Translations under genes and position numbers: made by a program
Notes under the pieces: model-generated
The model's database searches: none
What the model saw: only the letters and a program-made list of their open reading frames with translations
What the model was told of the DNA's origin: nothing
Shown: positions 17,506 through 25,892 of the stretch, in pieces
Position numbering within the stretch: the stretch's first letter is position 1
How the letters are laid out: every line of letters starts with the position of its first letter
DNA from: Nocardioides zeae
GTDB lineage: Bacteria > Actinomycetota > Actinomycetes > Propionibacteriales > Nocardioidaceae
Direction of reading: 5' to 3'
Length of the DNA stretch: 64,000 bases
NCBI RefSeq assembly: GCF_010686755.1
Contig: NZ_JAAGXA010000011.1
Coordinates: 108,664-172,663, forward strand

Positions 17506-17526
17506 GCCCGACCCCGAGGAGCACCG

Positions 17527-18735
17527 ATGAGCACCACCGCCGACAGCACGGCAACGTTCGAGCTCAGCCCCGAGCTGGAGAAGTACGGACGACAACTGCG
17601 TGAGTGGTCTGTCGCCGAGCTGCGTCCGCGAGCACGCACGGCCGACACGGAGAAGAAGAACCCCGACGACTGGGATGCGATCCTCAACACGTGTCCGGTT
17701 CCCCTGGGTCGCCCGGATCGGGACGACGACGAACGTCCGAAGTTCGAGGACGGCTACTGGGTCTCCCAGCTCGTGTTCTACGAGAACGTCTGCTACGGCG
17801 ACCTCTGGGCACTGCCGCTGCTGAGCCCGGGCATCGGGCACCTGGTGGTCGCCGAGATGGGGACCGCGGCGCAGATGGAGACCTGGTATGCCTCGGCCAT
17901 GCGTGGCGAGTCGGTGTCCGGGTTCGCGTTGACGGAGCCCCACTTCGGGTCCGACACCTCCCAGGTCGCCACCACGGCTGTCCGCGACGGCGACGAGTGG
18001 GTGCTGAACGGCTCGAAGATCTACTGCACCAACGGGGCCCGGGCCGACTGGGTGACGGCGTTCGCGACCACCGACAAGACCCTGGGTGGAAAGGGCATCG
18101 CCTGCTTCGTCGTGCCCACCGACACGCCCGGCTTCTCGGTGCCCAAGCCCAACGAGTCGAAGCTCGGCATCCGCAACTGGATGACGTCGGAGCTGCTGTT
18201 CGACGACTGCCGAGTGCCGCTCGGCAACAGGCTCGGCTGGGACGCAACAGGCCCGGCGGACACGAGCCAGATGTCGGGCCAGCACGGTGCGCTCGCGGCA
18301 CTGTCCAACAACCGCCCGAACATGTCCGCCATGGTGATCGGCATCGCCCAAGCCGCGCTGGACCTCACCTCCGACCTGCTCGCGGAGCGACGGAGCGACA
18401 TGTCGACGCGTCGCTGGGACGCGGCGTCGAACGACATCGCGCGGATGAATGCGGCGCTCGACCGCTCGCGACGGATCAACTTCAAGGCTGGTTTCGTCAT
18501 CGACCACGGCGCCAAGAACAGGTACAGCCCGGCCATCGCCAAGGCCTTCGCGCCGCAGACCTGCGATCGCATCATTCGTCGCTGCATGCAGCTCCTCGGT
18601 GCCGAGGGCGCGTCGAAGGACCTCCTCCTGGAGAAGTGGTACCGCGACTGCAAGATCGCGGACATCTTCGAGGGGTCCAGCCAGGTCCAGCGCATCATCG
18701 TCGCCCGCGAGGTCGTCGGCCGGATCGCTGGCTGA
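17527..18735 (+). CDS. Acyl-CoA dehydrogenase, catalytic subunit
   Basis: 402 aa FAD enzyme that introduces an alpha,beta double bond into an acyl-CoA. It keeps the C-terminal catalytic block as FEGSSQVQR in the segment after KWYRDCKIAD, so the glutamate is present. The FALTEPHFGSD stretch contacts FAD and substrate. ATG with a GAGGAGC site. It lies between its probable partner subunit (21 bp upstream) and the Rieske beta subunit gene (28 bp downstream). One operon therefore mixes side-chain oxidation with ring hydroxylation. Substrate unknown; an aryl- or cycloalkyl-acyl CoA is plausible. Confidence 0.88.
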   Translation: MSTTADSTATFELSPELEKYGRQLREWSVAELRPRARTADTEKKNPDDWDAILNTCPVPLGRPDRDDDERPKFEDGYWVSQLVFYENVCYGDLWALPLLSPGIGHLVVAEMGTAAQMETWYASAMRGESVSGFALTEPHFGSDTSQVATTAVRDGDEWVLNGSKIYCTNGARADWVTAFATTDKTLGGKGIACFVVPTDTPGFSVPKPNESKLGIRNWMTSELLFDDCRVPLGNRLGWDATGPADTSQMSGQHGALAALSNNRPNMSAMVIGIAQAALDLTSDLLAERRSDMSTRRWDAASNDIARMNAALDRSRRINFKAGFVIDHGAKNRYSPAIAKAFAPQTCDRIIRRCMQLLGAEGASKDLLLEKWYRDCKIADIFEGSSQVQRIIVAREVVGRIAG

Positions 18736-18763
18736 CCGCGGTTCTCTTCCCGGAGGTCCTTCC

Positions 18764-19291
18764 ATGACACTCACCGCTTCGAATCCCGACGTCGTCGGAC
18801 CCCGCGCCTCGCTCGAGACCCACCACGAGGTGGAGCAGTTCCTCTTCGACGAGGGTGAGCTGCTCGACCAGTGGCGGCTCCACGAGTGGCTCGAGCTGTT
18901 CTCTACTGATGCCCACTACGAGGTCCCGACCACTGACCTGCCCGATGGCGATCCGTCCAAGGACCTGTTCCTGGTGCACGACGATCGGTTCCTCCTCGAG
19001 CAGCGGGTGAACTCCCTGCTGACACGCGCTGCACACGCCGAATACCCGCACTCGGTGACCAGGCGACTGATCACGAACGTGCAGGTCCGCGAGGGTGCGG
19101 AGCGCCAGCTCCACGTCCGTGCGAACTTCGCCGTCCACCGGTTCCGGTCCGGGGTGGCCGACACCTATGTCGGCCAGTACCGTCACGTGATCGAGCGAGA
19201 TGTCGACGGCGGGTTCGTCTACCTGCGACGGAGGTGCGTGCTCGCCAACGACGTGCTGCGACCGCACGGGAAGGTCAGCATCCTCCTGTGA
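18764..19291 (+). CDS. Aromatic-ring-hydroxylating dioxygenase, beta (small) subunit
   Basis: 175 aa, the standard size of the dioxygenase beta subunit (NTF2-like fold). It stabilises the alpha3beta3 hexamer. The EVEQFLFDEGELLDQ opening, the WLELFSTDAHYEVP segment and the C-terminal RRCVLANDVL match the family. ATG start with GGAGG 7 bp upstream. Its only plausible partner in the window is the alpha subunit at 4.3-5.7 kb on the other strand, about 13 kb away, an unusual split. Its stop overlaps the GTG of the next SDR gene, so diol formation and diol oxidation are translationally coupled here. Confidence 0.9.
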   Translation: MTLTASNPDVVGPRASLETHHEVEQFLFDEGELLDQWRLHEWLELFSTDAHYEVPTTDLPDGDPSKDLFLVHDDRFLLEQRVNSLLTRAAHAEYPHSVTRRLITNVQVREGAERQLHVRANFAVHRFRSGVADTYVGQYRHVIERDVDGGFVYLRRRCVLANDVLRPHGKVSILL

Positions 19292-20088
19292 CGCGTCTCC
19301 AAGAACGGACCGCCGTCGTCACCGGAGCCAGCGCCAACATCGGCGGCGCCCTCGCCCGGGGCCTGGCCGCTGCCGGCGCGCGTGTCATCTGCACGGACCT
19401 GGTGGCTGAGGTCGCCGAGGCGACGGCTGCAGCGATTCGACGGGAGGGGGGAGAGGCGTTGTCCGTGGCGGGGGACGTCACGGACCCCGCACACGCGACC
19501 GAGGTCGTGGATCTCGCCACCGAGAGGTGGGGCGGCATCGACGTGCTCGTCAACAACGCGATGGTGTTCAACCACAAGGGTCTGCTCACCATGCCCATCG
19601 ACGAGTACCGCCAGCAGCTCGACGTCTGCCTGACGGGTGCGCTCGTCTTCACTCGCGCCGTCGCCGAGAGCATGATCGCCGCTGGACGCCCCGGCAGCAT
19701 CATCAACGTTCTCTCGACCGCGGCGTGGCAGGGCCAGCCGGGCAACATCGGGTACTCGACGGCCAAGAGCGGCCTGGTGAACTTCACCCGCTCGGCGGCC
19801 ATGGAGCTCGCCGAGCACGGTATCCGGGTGAACGGTTTCACGCCGACGGTCACTCAACCGAGTGATCCAGCAGTGGAGGTCCTCCTCCGGGGTGTGGCCT
19901 CGAAGGAGAATGCTTACCCCAACGACTTCTACGGCCTGATGCCCCTGTCGTCACTGCCCACCACCGACGACTACGTGCCGGCGGTCGTGTTCCTGGCGTC
20001 GGACGACTCCCGGATGATCACGGGCAGCAACATCACCGTCGATGCCGGTGCCACGGCCAAGTACTGGCCCTGGATCCCGCGACGATGA
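19288..20088 (+). CDS. Short-chain dehydrogenase/reductase, probable cis-dihydrodiol dehydrogenase
   Basis: 266 aa classical SDR: NAD-binding TGASANIGG near residue 12, NNA motif in VNNAMVF, catalytic Tyr/Lys in YSTAK with Ser in NVLSTAAW. The GTG start overlaps the stop of the Rieske beta-subunit gene. That coupling suggests it rearomatises the cis-dihydrodiol to a catechol, the substrate type needed by the LigB dioxygenase. The glycine-rich motif has N in place of the more usual G/R (ASANIG), still within family range. A general 3-hydroxyacyl dehydrogenase role is the alternative. Transcription probably ends at the 36-bp palindrome downstream. Confidence 0.85.
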   Translation: MTRLQERTAVVTGASANIGGALARGLAAAGARVICTDLVAEVAEATAAAIRREGGEALSVAGDVTDPAHATEVVDLATERWGGIDVLVNNAMVFNHKGLLTMPIDEYRQQLDVCLTGALVFTRAVAESMIAAGRPGSIINVLSTAAWQGQPGNIGYSTAKSGLVNFTRSAAMELAEHGIRVNGFTPTVTQPSDPAVEVLLRGVASKENAYPNDFYGLMPLSSLPTTDDYVPAVVFLASDDSRMITGSNITVDAGATAKYWPWIPRR

Positions 20089-20120
20089 CGTGGCGCGATC
20101 GCTGATCCCTCAGCGTGACT

Positions 20121-20156
20121 ACGGCGCCGGCCGCGCGATCGCGCGGCCGGCGCCGT
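20121..20156. terminator. Two-way terminator, perfect 36-bp palindrome
   Basis: Perfect, almost wholly GC palindrome of 36 bp centred at 20138/20139, between convergent SDR and racemase genes. It can form an equally strong hairpin in either transcript. Confidence 0.75.
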
Positions 20157-20189
20157 CGTGCGTCAGGGGAGCACGAGCTCGCCCGATCG

Positions 20190-21383
20190 TCAGTCGCGGG
20201 TGAGCACGGGGGCTCGCCCATCACGCGGTGCCAGGATGCTGCGACGCTGCAGGTCGGCGACCTGCTCGGCGTCGTACCCGACTTCCGCCATGATCTCGGC
20301 GGTGTGCTCGCCCTGGAACGGCGCGGGGACCGTTTCCGCCAGCCGCTCACCGTCGATGCGGTAGGGCGGCGCGAGCACGGGCATGTCGAGTCCGGGGACC
20401 CTGCGGAGGTACTCCATCGACGCGGCGTGGGGCGAGGAGAACGTCTCCTCGAAGGTCGCGATGACGTCGACGCACGAACCGTCCTCCGCGAAGAGCTCGC
20501 GCGCCTCCGCACGCGTCATCTCGCTGAACTTCTGGGTCAGTGTCGCGCGCACGAAGGCATCGTCGGCGCGACGGGTGACGAGGTCGGGGGCCTGCAGCAG
20601 CTCGCTCATCCGGTTCCAGAACTGCGGCTCCACGGCTCCCACCGCGACGTGGCCGTCGCTGAGCGCGTAGACGTTGTAGGCGCCGCTGCCCCCGCCCCAG
20701 TCCGCGGTCCCGCGCTCAGGCTGCGCCCCCCCGGCCAGCAGGTCGGCCACGAGGTTGGACGGGATGAGGGTGGCGCCCTCGGCGATCGAGGTCTCGACAC
20801 GGCCGCCGACTCCGGTGGCCCGCGCACGGGACAGCAGCGCCAGCGTCGCGATGGCCGTGTTCAGTCCGCCCCCGATGAAGTCCGAGACGGGTATGGCGGG
20901 CACGACCGGTGGCTCGCCCTTCCTGCCCAGCTGGTCGAGCATCCCAGAGGTGGCCGCGAAGTTGATGTCGTGCCCAGCTCGGTTCGCCAGTGGGCTGCGA
21001 CTCCCGTATCCGCTCGTCGAGGCGAGGACCAGGGACGGGCGGCGTGCGCGGAGCACGTCCCACCCCACTCCGAGCCGGTCGAGCACGCCCGGCCGGAACG
21101 ACTCGATGACCACGTCGGCGGTGTCGACGAGCCGGAGGAAGGCCTCGCGGCCCTCGTCGGACTTGAGGTCGATCACGACGGAGCGCTTGCCGCGGTTCAC
21201 GAGCTGGTGGAGTGCGCCCTGGCCGTTGACCTGCACCCCGAAGTCCCGCATGTAGTCACCGGCGCCGGTGTCCTCGACCTTGACCACGTCCGCGCCGAAG
21301 CTGGCGAGCGTCCACGCGGCGTAGTTTCCCGGCATGAGGCGGGTCAGGTCGAGCACGCGGACTCCGGTCAGGGGTTGGGTCAT
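20190..21383 (-). CDS. mcr: Alpha-methylacyl-CoA racemase (CaiB/BaiF superfamily)
   Basis: 397 aa, single-domain member of the class III CoA-transferase superfamily. It carries the racemase signature GHDINFAATSGML (H138/D139) and VSDFIGGG (D168). The 30-residue gap between H138 and D168 equals that between the catalytic His126 and Asp156 of mycobacterial Mcr. It should interconvert (2R)- and (2S)-2-methylacyl-CoA so that S-specific dehydrogenases can act. The ATG at 21383 is preferred, with GGAGAG upstream; 14 extra in-frame codons before it contain the operator-like palindrome at 21410. It implies an alpha-methyl-branched acyl-CoA intermediate in the pathway. Confidence 0.85.
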   Translation of the reverse strand: MTQPLTGVRVLDLTRLMPGNYAAWTLASFGADVVKVEDTGAGDYMRDFGVQVNGQGALHQLVNRGKRSVVIDLKSDEGREAFLRLVDTADVVIESFRPGVLDRLGVGWDVLRARRPSLVLASTSGYGSRSPLANRAGHDINFAATSGMLDQLGRKGEPPVVPAIPVSDFIGGGLNTAIATLALLSRARATGVGGRVETSIAEGATLIPSNLVADLLAGGAQPERGTADWGGGSGAYNVYALSDGHVAVGAVEPQFWNRMSELLQAPDLVTRRADDAFVRATLTQKFSEMTRAEARELFAEDGSCVDVIATFEETFSSPHAASMEYLRRVPGLDMPVLAPPYRIDGERLAETVPAPFQGEHTAEIMAEVGYDAEQVADLQRRSILAPRDGRAPVLTRD

Positions 21384-21409
21384 GATGCACTCTCCATTGC
21401 ATTGGACTA

Positions 21410-21424
21410 TGCACACTGTGTGCA
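21410..21424. promoter_or_regulatory. 15-bp palindrome upstream of the racemase gene
   Basis: TGCACAC-T-GTGTGCA, perfect 7-1-7 palindrome 26 bp upstream of the racemase ATG, in a short AT-richer patch. Typical size for a GntR- or LacI-type operator. Regulator unknown. Confidence 0.45.
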
Positions 21425-21496
21425 CAAATACTGGACAGGTCGTTCGTACCGCGCCCCGCGCGGTCGGTCAACCACCCGGGAGGGCGTGGCGACGCC

Positions 21497-23524
21497 TCAG
21501 AGCACGGCAGCCAGGCGCGTGCCCTGGGCGATGGCCCGTTCCGCGTCCAGTTCTGCGGCCACGTCTGCGCCGCCGATGACGTGCCACCCCTGGGACGGGT
21601 CGCCCGGTCGGAGGTCGCGCACGGATTCTTGCCCCGTGCACAGGACGACCGAGTCGACGACGAGCTCCCGCTCGTGTCCCTCTGTGACGTAGCGGAGGAC
21701 CATGTCGTCGTCGCTGCGCTCGATGGCGCGGTAGGCGGCGCCGGTGACCTGGGTCACGCCGTACTGGGCCAGGACGCTGCGGTGCGCCCAGCCGGTCGTC
21801 TTGCCCAAGCCCGATCCGATGGGTGTCGTCCTGCGTTGGAACAACGTGACCTCGCGCGCCGCGGTCGGCGGCAGGATAGAGGGGGCGAGGTCTCCTCGGC
21901 GCCCCGAGCGCGCCGCAACACCCCAGCGGGCGAGCCAGTCACCTGTCGGCTCCTCCCGGTGCGTCAGCCAGTGGCAGACGTCGACCCCGACCCCGCCCGC
22001 GCCGATGACCGCGACCCGCCGCCCTGCCTGGGATGCACCCGAGAGAAGGTCGGCGTACGTCATGACGCCCGCGAGGTGCACGCCCTCGATGTCCGGGACA
22101 CGTGGACGCACCCCTGTGGCGAGCACGACGTGGTCGAAGTCCGCCAGCAGCGCGGCCGTCGCCTCGGTTCCCACGGCGACCTCGACCCCGTGCTCGCTCA
22201 GCTGTGCCTCGAAGTAGGCCAAGGAGTCGCGGAAGTCCGACTTGCCGGGAATGGTCATGGCGAGCCGGAACTGCCCCCCGAGATGGGGCGCGCGTTCGAA
22301 CAGCGTGACGCGGTGCCCGCGGCTTGCGGCGGTGACGGCCGCTGACAGGCCGGCTGGGCCGGCGCCGACGACCGCAACTGTTCGACTCCGCGAGGTGGGC
22401 CCGAGGACCAGGTCGGTCTCGTGGCCGGCACGCGGGTTCACGAGGCACGAGACGGGGGCGCCGACGAACGCGTGGTCGAGACACGCCTGATTGCAGGCGA
22501 TGCAGACGTTGACCAGGTCGGGGCGTCCTGACCGCGTCTTGCGGGCGAAGTCGGGGTCGGCGAGCAGCGGCCGTGCCATGCTGACCAGGTCGGCGACACC
22601 GTCCCGCACCACCTGCTCGGCGGCCTCGGGGGTGTTGATGCGGTTCGACGCGCAGACCGGGATGCTCACGGCAGCGCGCAGCGCTGCCGTCCACGAGAGC
22701 CATGCGCCGCGCGGGACCTGTGTCGGGACGGTCGGTACGCGGGACTCGTGCCACCCGATCCCGGTGTTGAAGGCGGACGCTCCTGCATCCTCCAGCTCCG
22801 CGGCGAGATCGAGCACCTCGGACCAGGTCTGTCCCTCGTCCACCAGGTCGGCCAAGGAGATGCGGAAGATCAGGGGGAAGCCGGGGGACGTCGCGCGGGA
22901 ACGCCGGACGACCTCGACGGCGAAGCGCCGTCGGCGGGCAGCGTCGCCGCCCCACTCGTCGGTGCGGGCGTTGGTGCGCGGGGCGAGGAACTGGTTGATG
23001 AGGTAGCCCTCGGAGCCCATGATCTCGACGGCGTCGTACCCGGCCACCTCGGCGGCGCGCACCGCGGCGACGATGTCGTCGACGGTCGCGTCCACCTCGG
23101 CCGAGGACAGGGCGTGGGGCGCCCGGCGGGTCAAGGGGCTGACGTCATCTGTCGGGGCGACTGCGAGGTCGTGGCTGCCGTAGCGGCCCGCATGCAGGAC
23201 CTGGGCCGCGATCAGACCGCCGTCGGCGTGGACTGCGGTCGTGATGGCGCGGTGGCGGTCGAGGTCGGAGCCGGCGCCGAGCACGACCCCGTGTGCATCC
23301 AGTCGTCCGGCGAGGTTGGGCGCGTAGCCGCCCGTGATGATCAGACCGACGCCTCCGAGGACGCGCTCGCGGTAGAACGCGATCAGGCGGGAGGGGTCGT
23401 CGGCATCCTCGAGGCCCGTGTGCATGGAGCCCATGACGATCCGGTTGGGGAGCGTCAGGCGGCCGATCTCCACGGGCGCGAAGAGGGAGGGCTGAGCGGT
23501 GCTCGGGCTGGCGCTGGTGGTCAC
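21497..23524 (-). CDS. NADH:flavin oxidoreductase / 2,4-dienoyl-CoA reductase-like (FadH-type) enzyme
   Basis: About 675 aa multidomain flavoenzyme: FMN TIM-barrel domain (residues ~12-340), a [4Fe-4S] cluster motif C-x2-C-x3-C-x11-C (CIACNQAC ... SCLVNPRAG), then an FAD/NAD domain with GAGPAGLSAA and a second nucleotide fold GAGGVGVDVC. This matches old-yellow-enzyme-type reductases such as dienoyl-CoA reductase. It would reduce a conjugated dienoyl- or enoyl-CoA or a cyclic enone. The GTG at 23524 is chosen at the domain edge; an in-frame start 57 bp upstream is possible, and neither has a strong ribosome site. It lies upstream of the racemase gene on the same strand, 113 bp apart. Confidence 0.87.
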   Translation of the reverse strand: MTTSASPSTAQPSLFAPVEIGRLTLPNRIVMGSMHTGLEDADDPSRLIAFYRERVLGGVGLIITGGYAPNLAGRLDAHGVVLGAGSDLDRHRAITTAVHADGGLIAAQVLHAGRYGSHDLAVAPTDDVSPLTRRAPHALSSAEVDATVDDIVAAVRAAEVAGYDAVEIMGSEGYLINQFLAPRTNARTDEWGGDAARRRRFAVEVVRRSRATSPGFPLIFRISLADLVDEGQTWSEVLDLAAELEDAGASAFNTGIGWHESRVPTVPTQVPRGAWLSWTAALRAAVSIPVCASNRINTPEAAEQVVRDGVADLVSMARPLLADPDFARKTRSGRPDLVNVCIACNQACLDHAFVGAPVSCLVNPRAGHETDLVLGPTSRSRTVAVVGAGPAGLSAAVTAASRGHRVTLFERAPHLGGQFRLAMTIPGKSDFRDSLAYFEAQLSEHGVEVAVGTEATAALLADFDHVVLATGVRPRVPDIEGVHLAGVMTYADLLSGASQAGRRVAVIGAGGVGVDVCHWLTHREEPTGDWLARWGVAARSGRRGDLAPSILPPTAAREVTLFQRRTTPIGSGLGKTTGWAHRSVLAQYGVTQVTGAAYRAIERSDDDMVLRYVTEGHERELVVDSVVLCTGQESVRDLRPGDPSQGWHVIGGADVAAELDAERAIAQGTRLAAVL

Positions 23525-23648
23525 GGGGCCGCCTCGTCGTCGGATCGGAGTGTGGTCGTCGTCGGGACCGCGGCGGTCCACAGCGTCTGCGCTGACCGTT
23601 GCCGACGGTCTTCGAACAGTGTAATAGTAGCCACAGTTTCGTATGTGG

Positions 23649-23658
23649 GTGACGTCAC
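23649..23658. promoter_or_regulatory. Palindrome in the divergent promoter region of the reductase and ABC transporter
   Basis: GTGACGTCAC, perfect 10-bp palindrome, with an AT-rich TAATAG stretch ~40 bp to the left. It lies between the divergent flavin reductase and binding-protein genes. A possible operator; could be chance. Confidence 0.25.
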
Positions 23659-23751
23659 ATCGGTGTCACTCCCCCTCGCGCGGCTCGGGTGCCAGGACAG
23701 CGAACGACCCCCGTGGTCCTCATCGGATCCGCCACGAACATCGGAGGAACA

Positions 23752-24921
23752 ATGCGTCGAGCCCTCTCCCTGACCGCCAGCATGATGTTGGCGGTTCCTC
23801 TCGCCGCCTGCGGCGGCTCGTCGGACGGCGGCGGGTCCGGGCCCGTCACCGTCGGGGTGCTCCTGCCCCTCACGGGCGCCTCGGCGCAGGGAGCCGAGCA
23901 GGCAGAGAACGCCCTGGAGCTGCGGCTCGACCAGATCAACGCCGAGGGTGGCGTCGACGGCAGGGATGTCGAGCTGAAGGTCTACGACACCAAGCTCGAC
24001 CCGGCCACCGCCACGCAGCAGGCCCAACGCGCCATCAGTCAGGACCGCGTCGCCGCGCTCATCGGGCCGTGGACCAGCACCGAGGCGCTGGCGGTCGGTG
24101 AGGTGGTCGAACGCGCGGGTGTCGTGACCATCAACAACAGCGCATCGGCGCCTGCGATCACCGAGGACAAGGAGTACGTCTTCCGGACGAGCCCGCGGAC
24201 GCCGGACCTGGCCGTCGCGATCGCGCAGGTCGGCACGGGCACGGGGGCGGCGAACGGTGCGCTGCTCTACGACGGGTCCAGCTTCGGCCTCGGCGCCAAG
24301 GACCCGATCGAGGCCGCGGCGGAGGACGAGGGGCTCGACCTCGTCACGTCGGTGGAGTACCCGATCGGTGCGAGCGATGTCTCGGCCCAGGTGGCGTCGG
24401 TCGTCGAGAAGGACCCGGGAGTCGTCATCATCGCCGGTGCGGCGGGCGCCGACTACGGGCTGATCGCCAAGGCCATGCAGGAGCAGGGGCTCGCGGTGCC
24501 GATCATCGGCCTCAGCCCGATCGTCTCGCCCGATGCCCTGCGGATCGGGGAGGGCGCGTACGCCGCCCTGCCCGGTGTCTACACGGTCGGGTGCGTGGAC
24601 GAGACCAAGCCGGCGTACTCGGAGCTCCTCGAGGACTACAACGAGGAGTTCACACCGGTCGAGGTGCTGCCCGAGCAGGCGCTGCAGGCGGTGGACGCAC
24701 TGAACTGGATCGTCGCTGGCCTCGGCGAGACCCAGGGGGAGGGAAGCGACGAGCTGGTGGGCGCCCTCACGTCGCTGCCCGCCGTCGAGTCGGTGGGAGG
24801 ACGGACCGGTGCGCGGCAGCAGTTCACGACGGAGGACCACGACGCGTACGGCGAGGGCTACCTGGTCCCGTACCAGGTCGTCGACGGCGGGCTCGCCCAG
24901 GCCGACCTCGATGTCGACTGA
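23752..24921 (+). CDS. ABC transporter substrate-binding lipoprotein (second Liv-type system)
   Basis: 389 aa. Signal peptide with lipobox LAAC, Cys20 lipidated, followed by a short Ser/Gly linker and a type I periplasmic-binding domain beginning VGVLLPLTG. ATG with GGAGG upstream. First gene of a complete Liv-like importer: permease LivH, fused LivM-LivG and LivF follow on the same strand. It resembles branched-chain amino acid or short-amide receptors, but catabolic clusters often use this family for aromatic and dicarboxylic acids. The ligand is unknown. Confidence 0.92.
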   Translation: MRRALSLTASMMLAVPLAACGGSSDGGGSGPVTVGVLLPLTGASAQGAEQAENALELRLDQINAEGGVDGRDVELKVYDTKLDPATATQQAQRAISQDRVAALIGPWTSTEALAVGEVVERAGVVTINNSASAPAITEDKEYVFRTSPRTPDLAVAIAQVGTGTGAANGALLYDGSSFGLGAKDPIEAAAEDEGLDLVTSVEYPIGASDVSAQVASVVEKDPGVVIIAGAAGADYGLIAKAMQEQGLAVPIIGLSPIVSPDALRIGEGAYAALPGVYTVGCVDETKPAYSELLEDYNEEFTPVEVLPEQALQAVDALNWIVAGLGETQGEGSDELVGALTSLPAVESVGGRTGARQQFTTEDHDAYGEGYLVPYQVVDGGLAQADLDVD

Positions 24922-25022
24922 CGCTCGACGGAGCGGGAGCACACCGGTGATGCGGCCGGGGGGCGACCCCCGAGACGTTCCCCAGGCGTGGCAGACGCCC
25001 GCGCCCCGACGAAGGAGGACCC

Positions 25023-25892
25023 ATGAATGACTGGCTGGTGCTGCTGGTCGGCGCGAGCACGAACGCAGCGATCTACGCCTTGATCGCGTTCTCGCTCGTG
25101 CTCGTGTACCGCGGCAGTCGAGTGGTCAACTTCGGAGTCGGGTACCTGGCCGTCTTCGGCGGGATCTTCTTCGCCAACACGGCCGGCTCCGGTTGGCTCG
25201 CGCTGCTCCTGGCGCTGGGCGTGACCGCGGCGCTGGGGTTGGCGATGTACGTCCTCGCCGTCCGGCTCGCGGAGAGGGCGGGTTCGACGCACGCCGCGCT
25301 CGCGATCGGCACGCTCGGCTTCGGCCTCATCCTCGACTTCCTGGGTGGCGAGTTCTGGGCCAAGCAAGGCTTCAGCTCGGCGCCGCTCGTCTCGGGCGGC
25401 CATGAGGTCGGCGGAGTGATGATCAGCAACCAGCGCATCCTCACGGTCGTGCTCGCAGTGGTGGTGTTCGTGCTCCTGCGCGTGCTCATCGACCGCACGA
25501 TGCCGGGCTGGGCGATGGAGGCGGTCGCCTTCCGGCCCTCGACAGCGGCGATCTACGGGATCAACCCCGTCGTGGTGCTCGCTGGGGTGTGGCTGCTCGC
25601 TGGCGCCATCGCCGGGTTGGCGGGGGTGCTGCGCACGCCGACGTCCGCGGTCTCGCTGGGCCTGGCGCTCCCGCTCGCCATCCAGGGGTTCGCCGCTGCG
25701 GTGCTCGGCGGCCTCGGCAGCATCCAGGGCGCCGCCATCGGCGCCGTCGTCGTCGCCTTCGCGGATGCCCTGTTCGTCCGCTACGTCAGCTCGGAGTTCG
25801 CGAGTCTCTTCGCATTCCTCCTGCTGTTCGTCGTCATCGCCGTGCGGCCGCAGGGAATCATGGGCGCCGGCCGAGAGGTGGTCCGCACATGA
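25023..25892 (+). CDS. livH: Branched-chain-type ABC transporter permease LivH
   Basis: 289 aa integral membrane protein with about eight hydrophobic segments and the LivH landmarks NFGVGYLAVFGG near residue 38 and AVLGGLGSIQGAAIGA near 230. Forms the membrane channel with the LivM half of the downstream fusion. ATG preceded by AAGGAGG at the usual distance. Its TGA overlaps the ATG of the fused permease-ATPase gene. Confidence 0.92.
   Translation: MNDWLVLLVGASTNAAIYALIAFSLVLVYRGSRVVNFGVGYLAVFGGIFFANTAGSGWLALLLALGVTAALGLAMYVLAVRLAERAGSTHAALAIGTLGFGLILDFLGGEFWAKQGFSSAPLVSGGHEVGGVMISNQRILTVVLAVVVFVLLRVLIDRTMPGWAMEAVAFRPSTAAIYGINPVVVLAGVWLLAGAIAGLAGVLRTPTSAVSLGLALPLAIQGFAAAVLGGLGSIQGAAIGAVVVAFADALFVRYVSSEFASLFAFLLLFVVIAVRPQGIMGAGREVVRT

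Noticed and set aside
15853..18774. A 973-codon open frame on the minus strand opposite the dehydrogenase pair and CoA-transferase
   Set aside because: Arg/Gly/His-rich low-complexity translation with no domain; it is the antisense shadow of well-supported genes in high-GC DNA.
20121..20156. 36-bp palindrome as a replication or integration site
   Set aside because: It lies exactly between convergent stops and is GC-rich like the other terminators; no recombinase gene is nearby.
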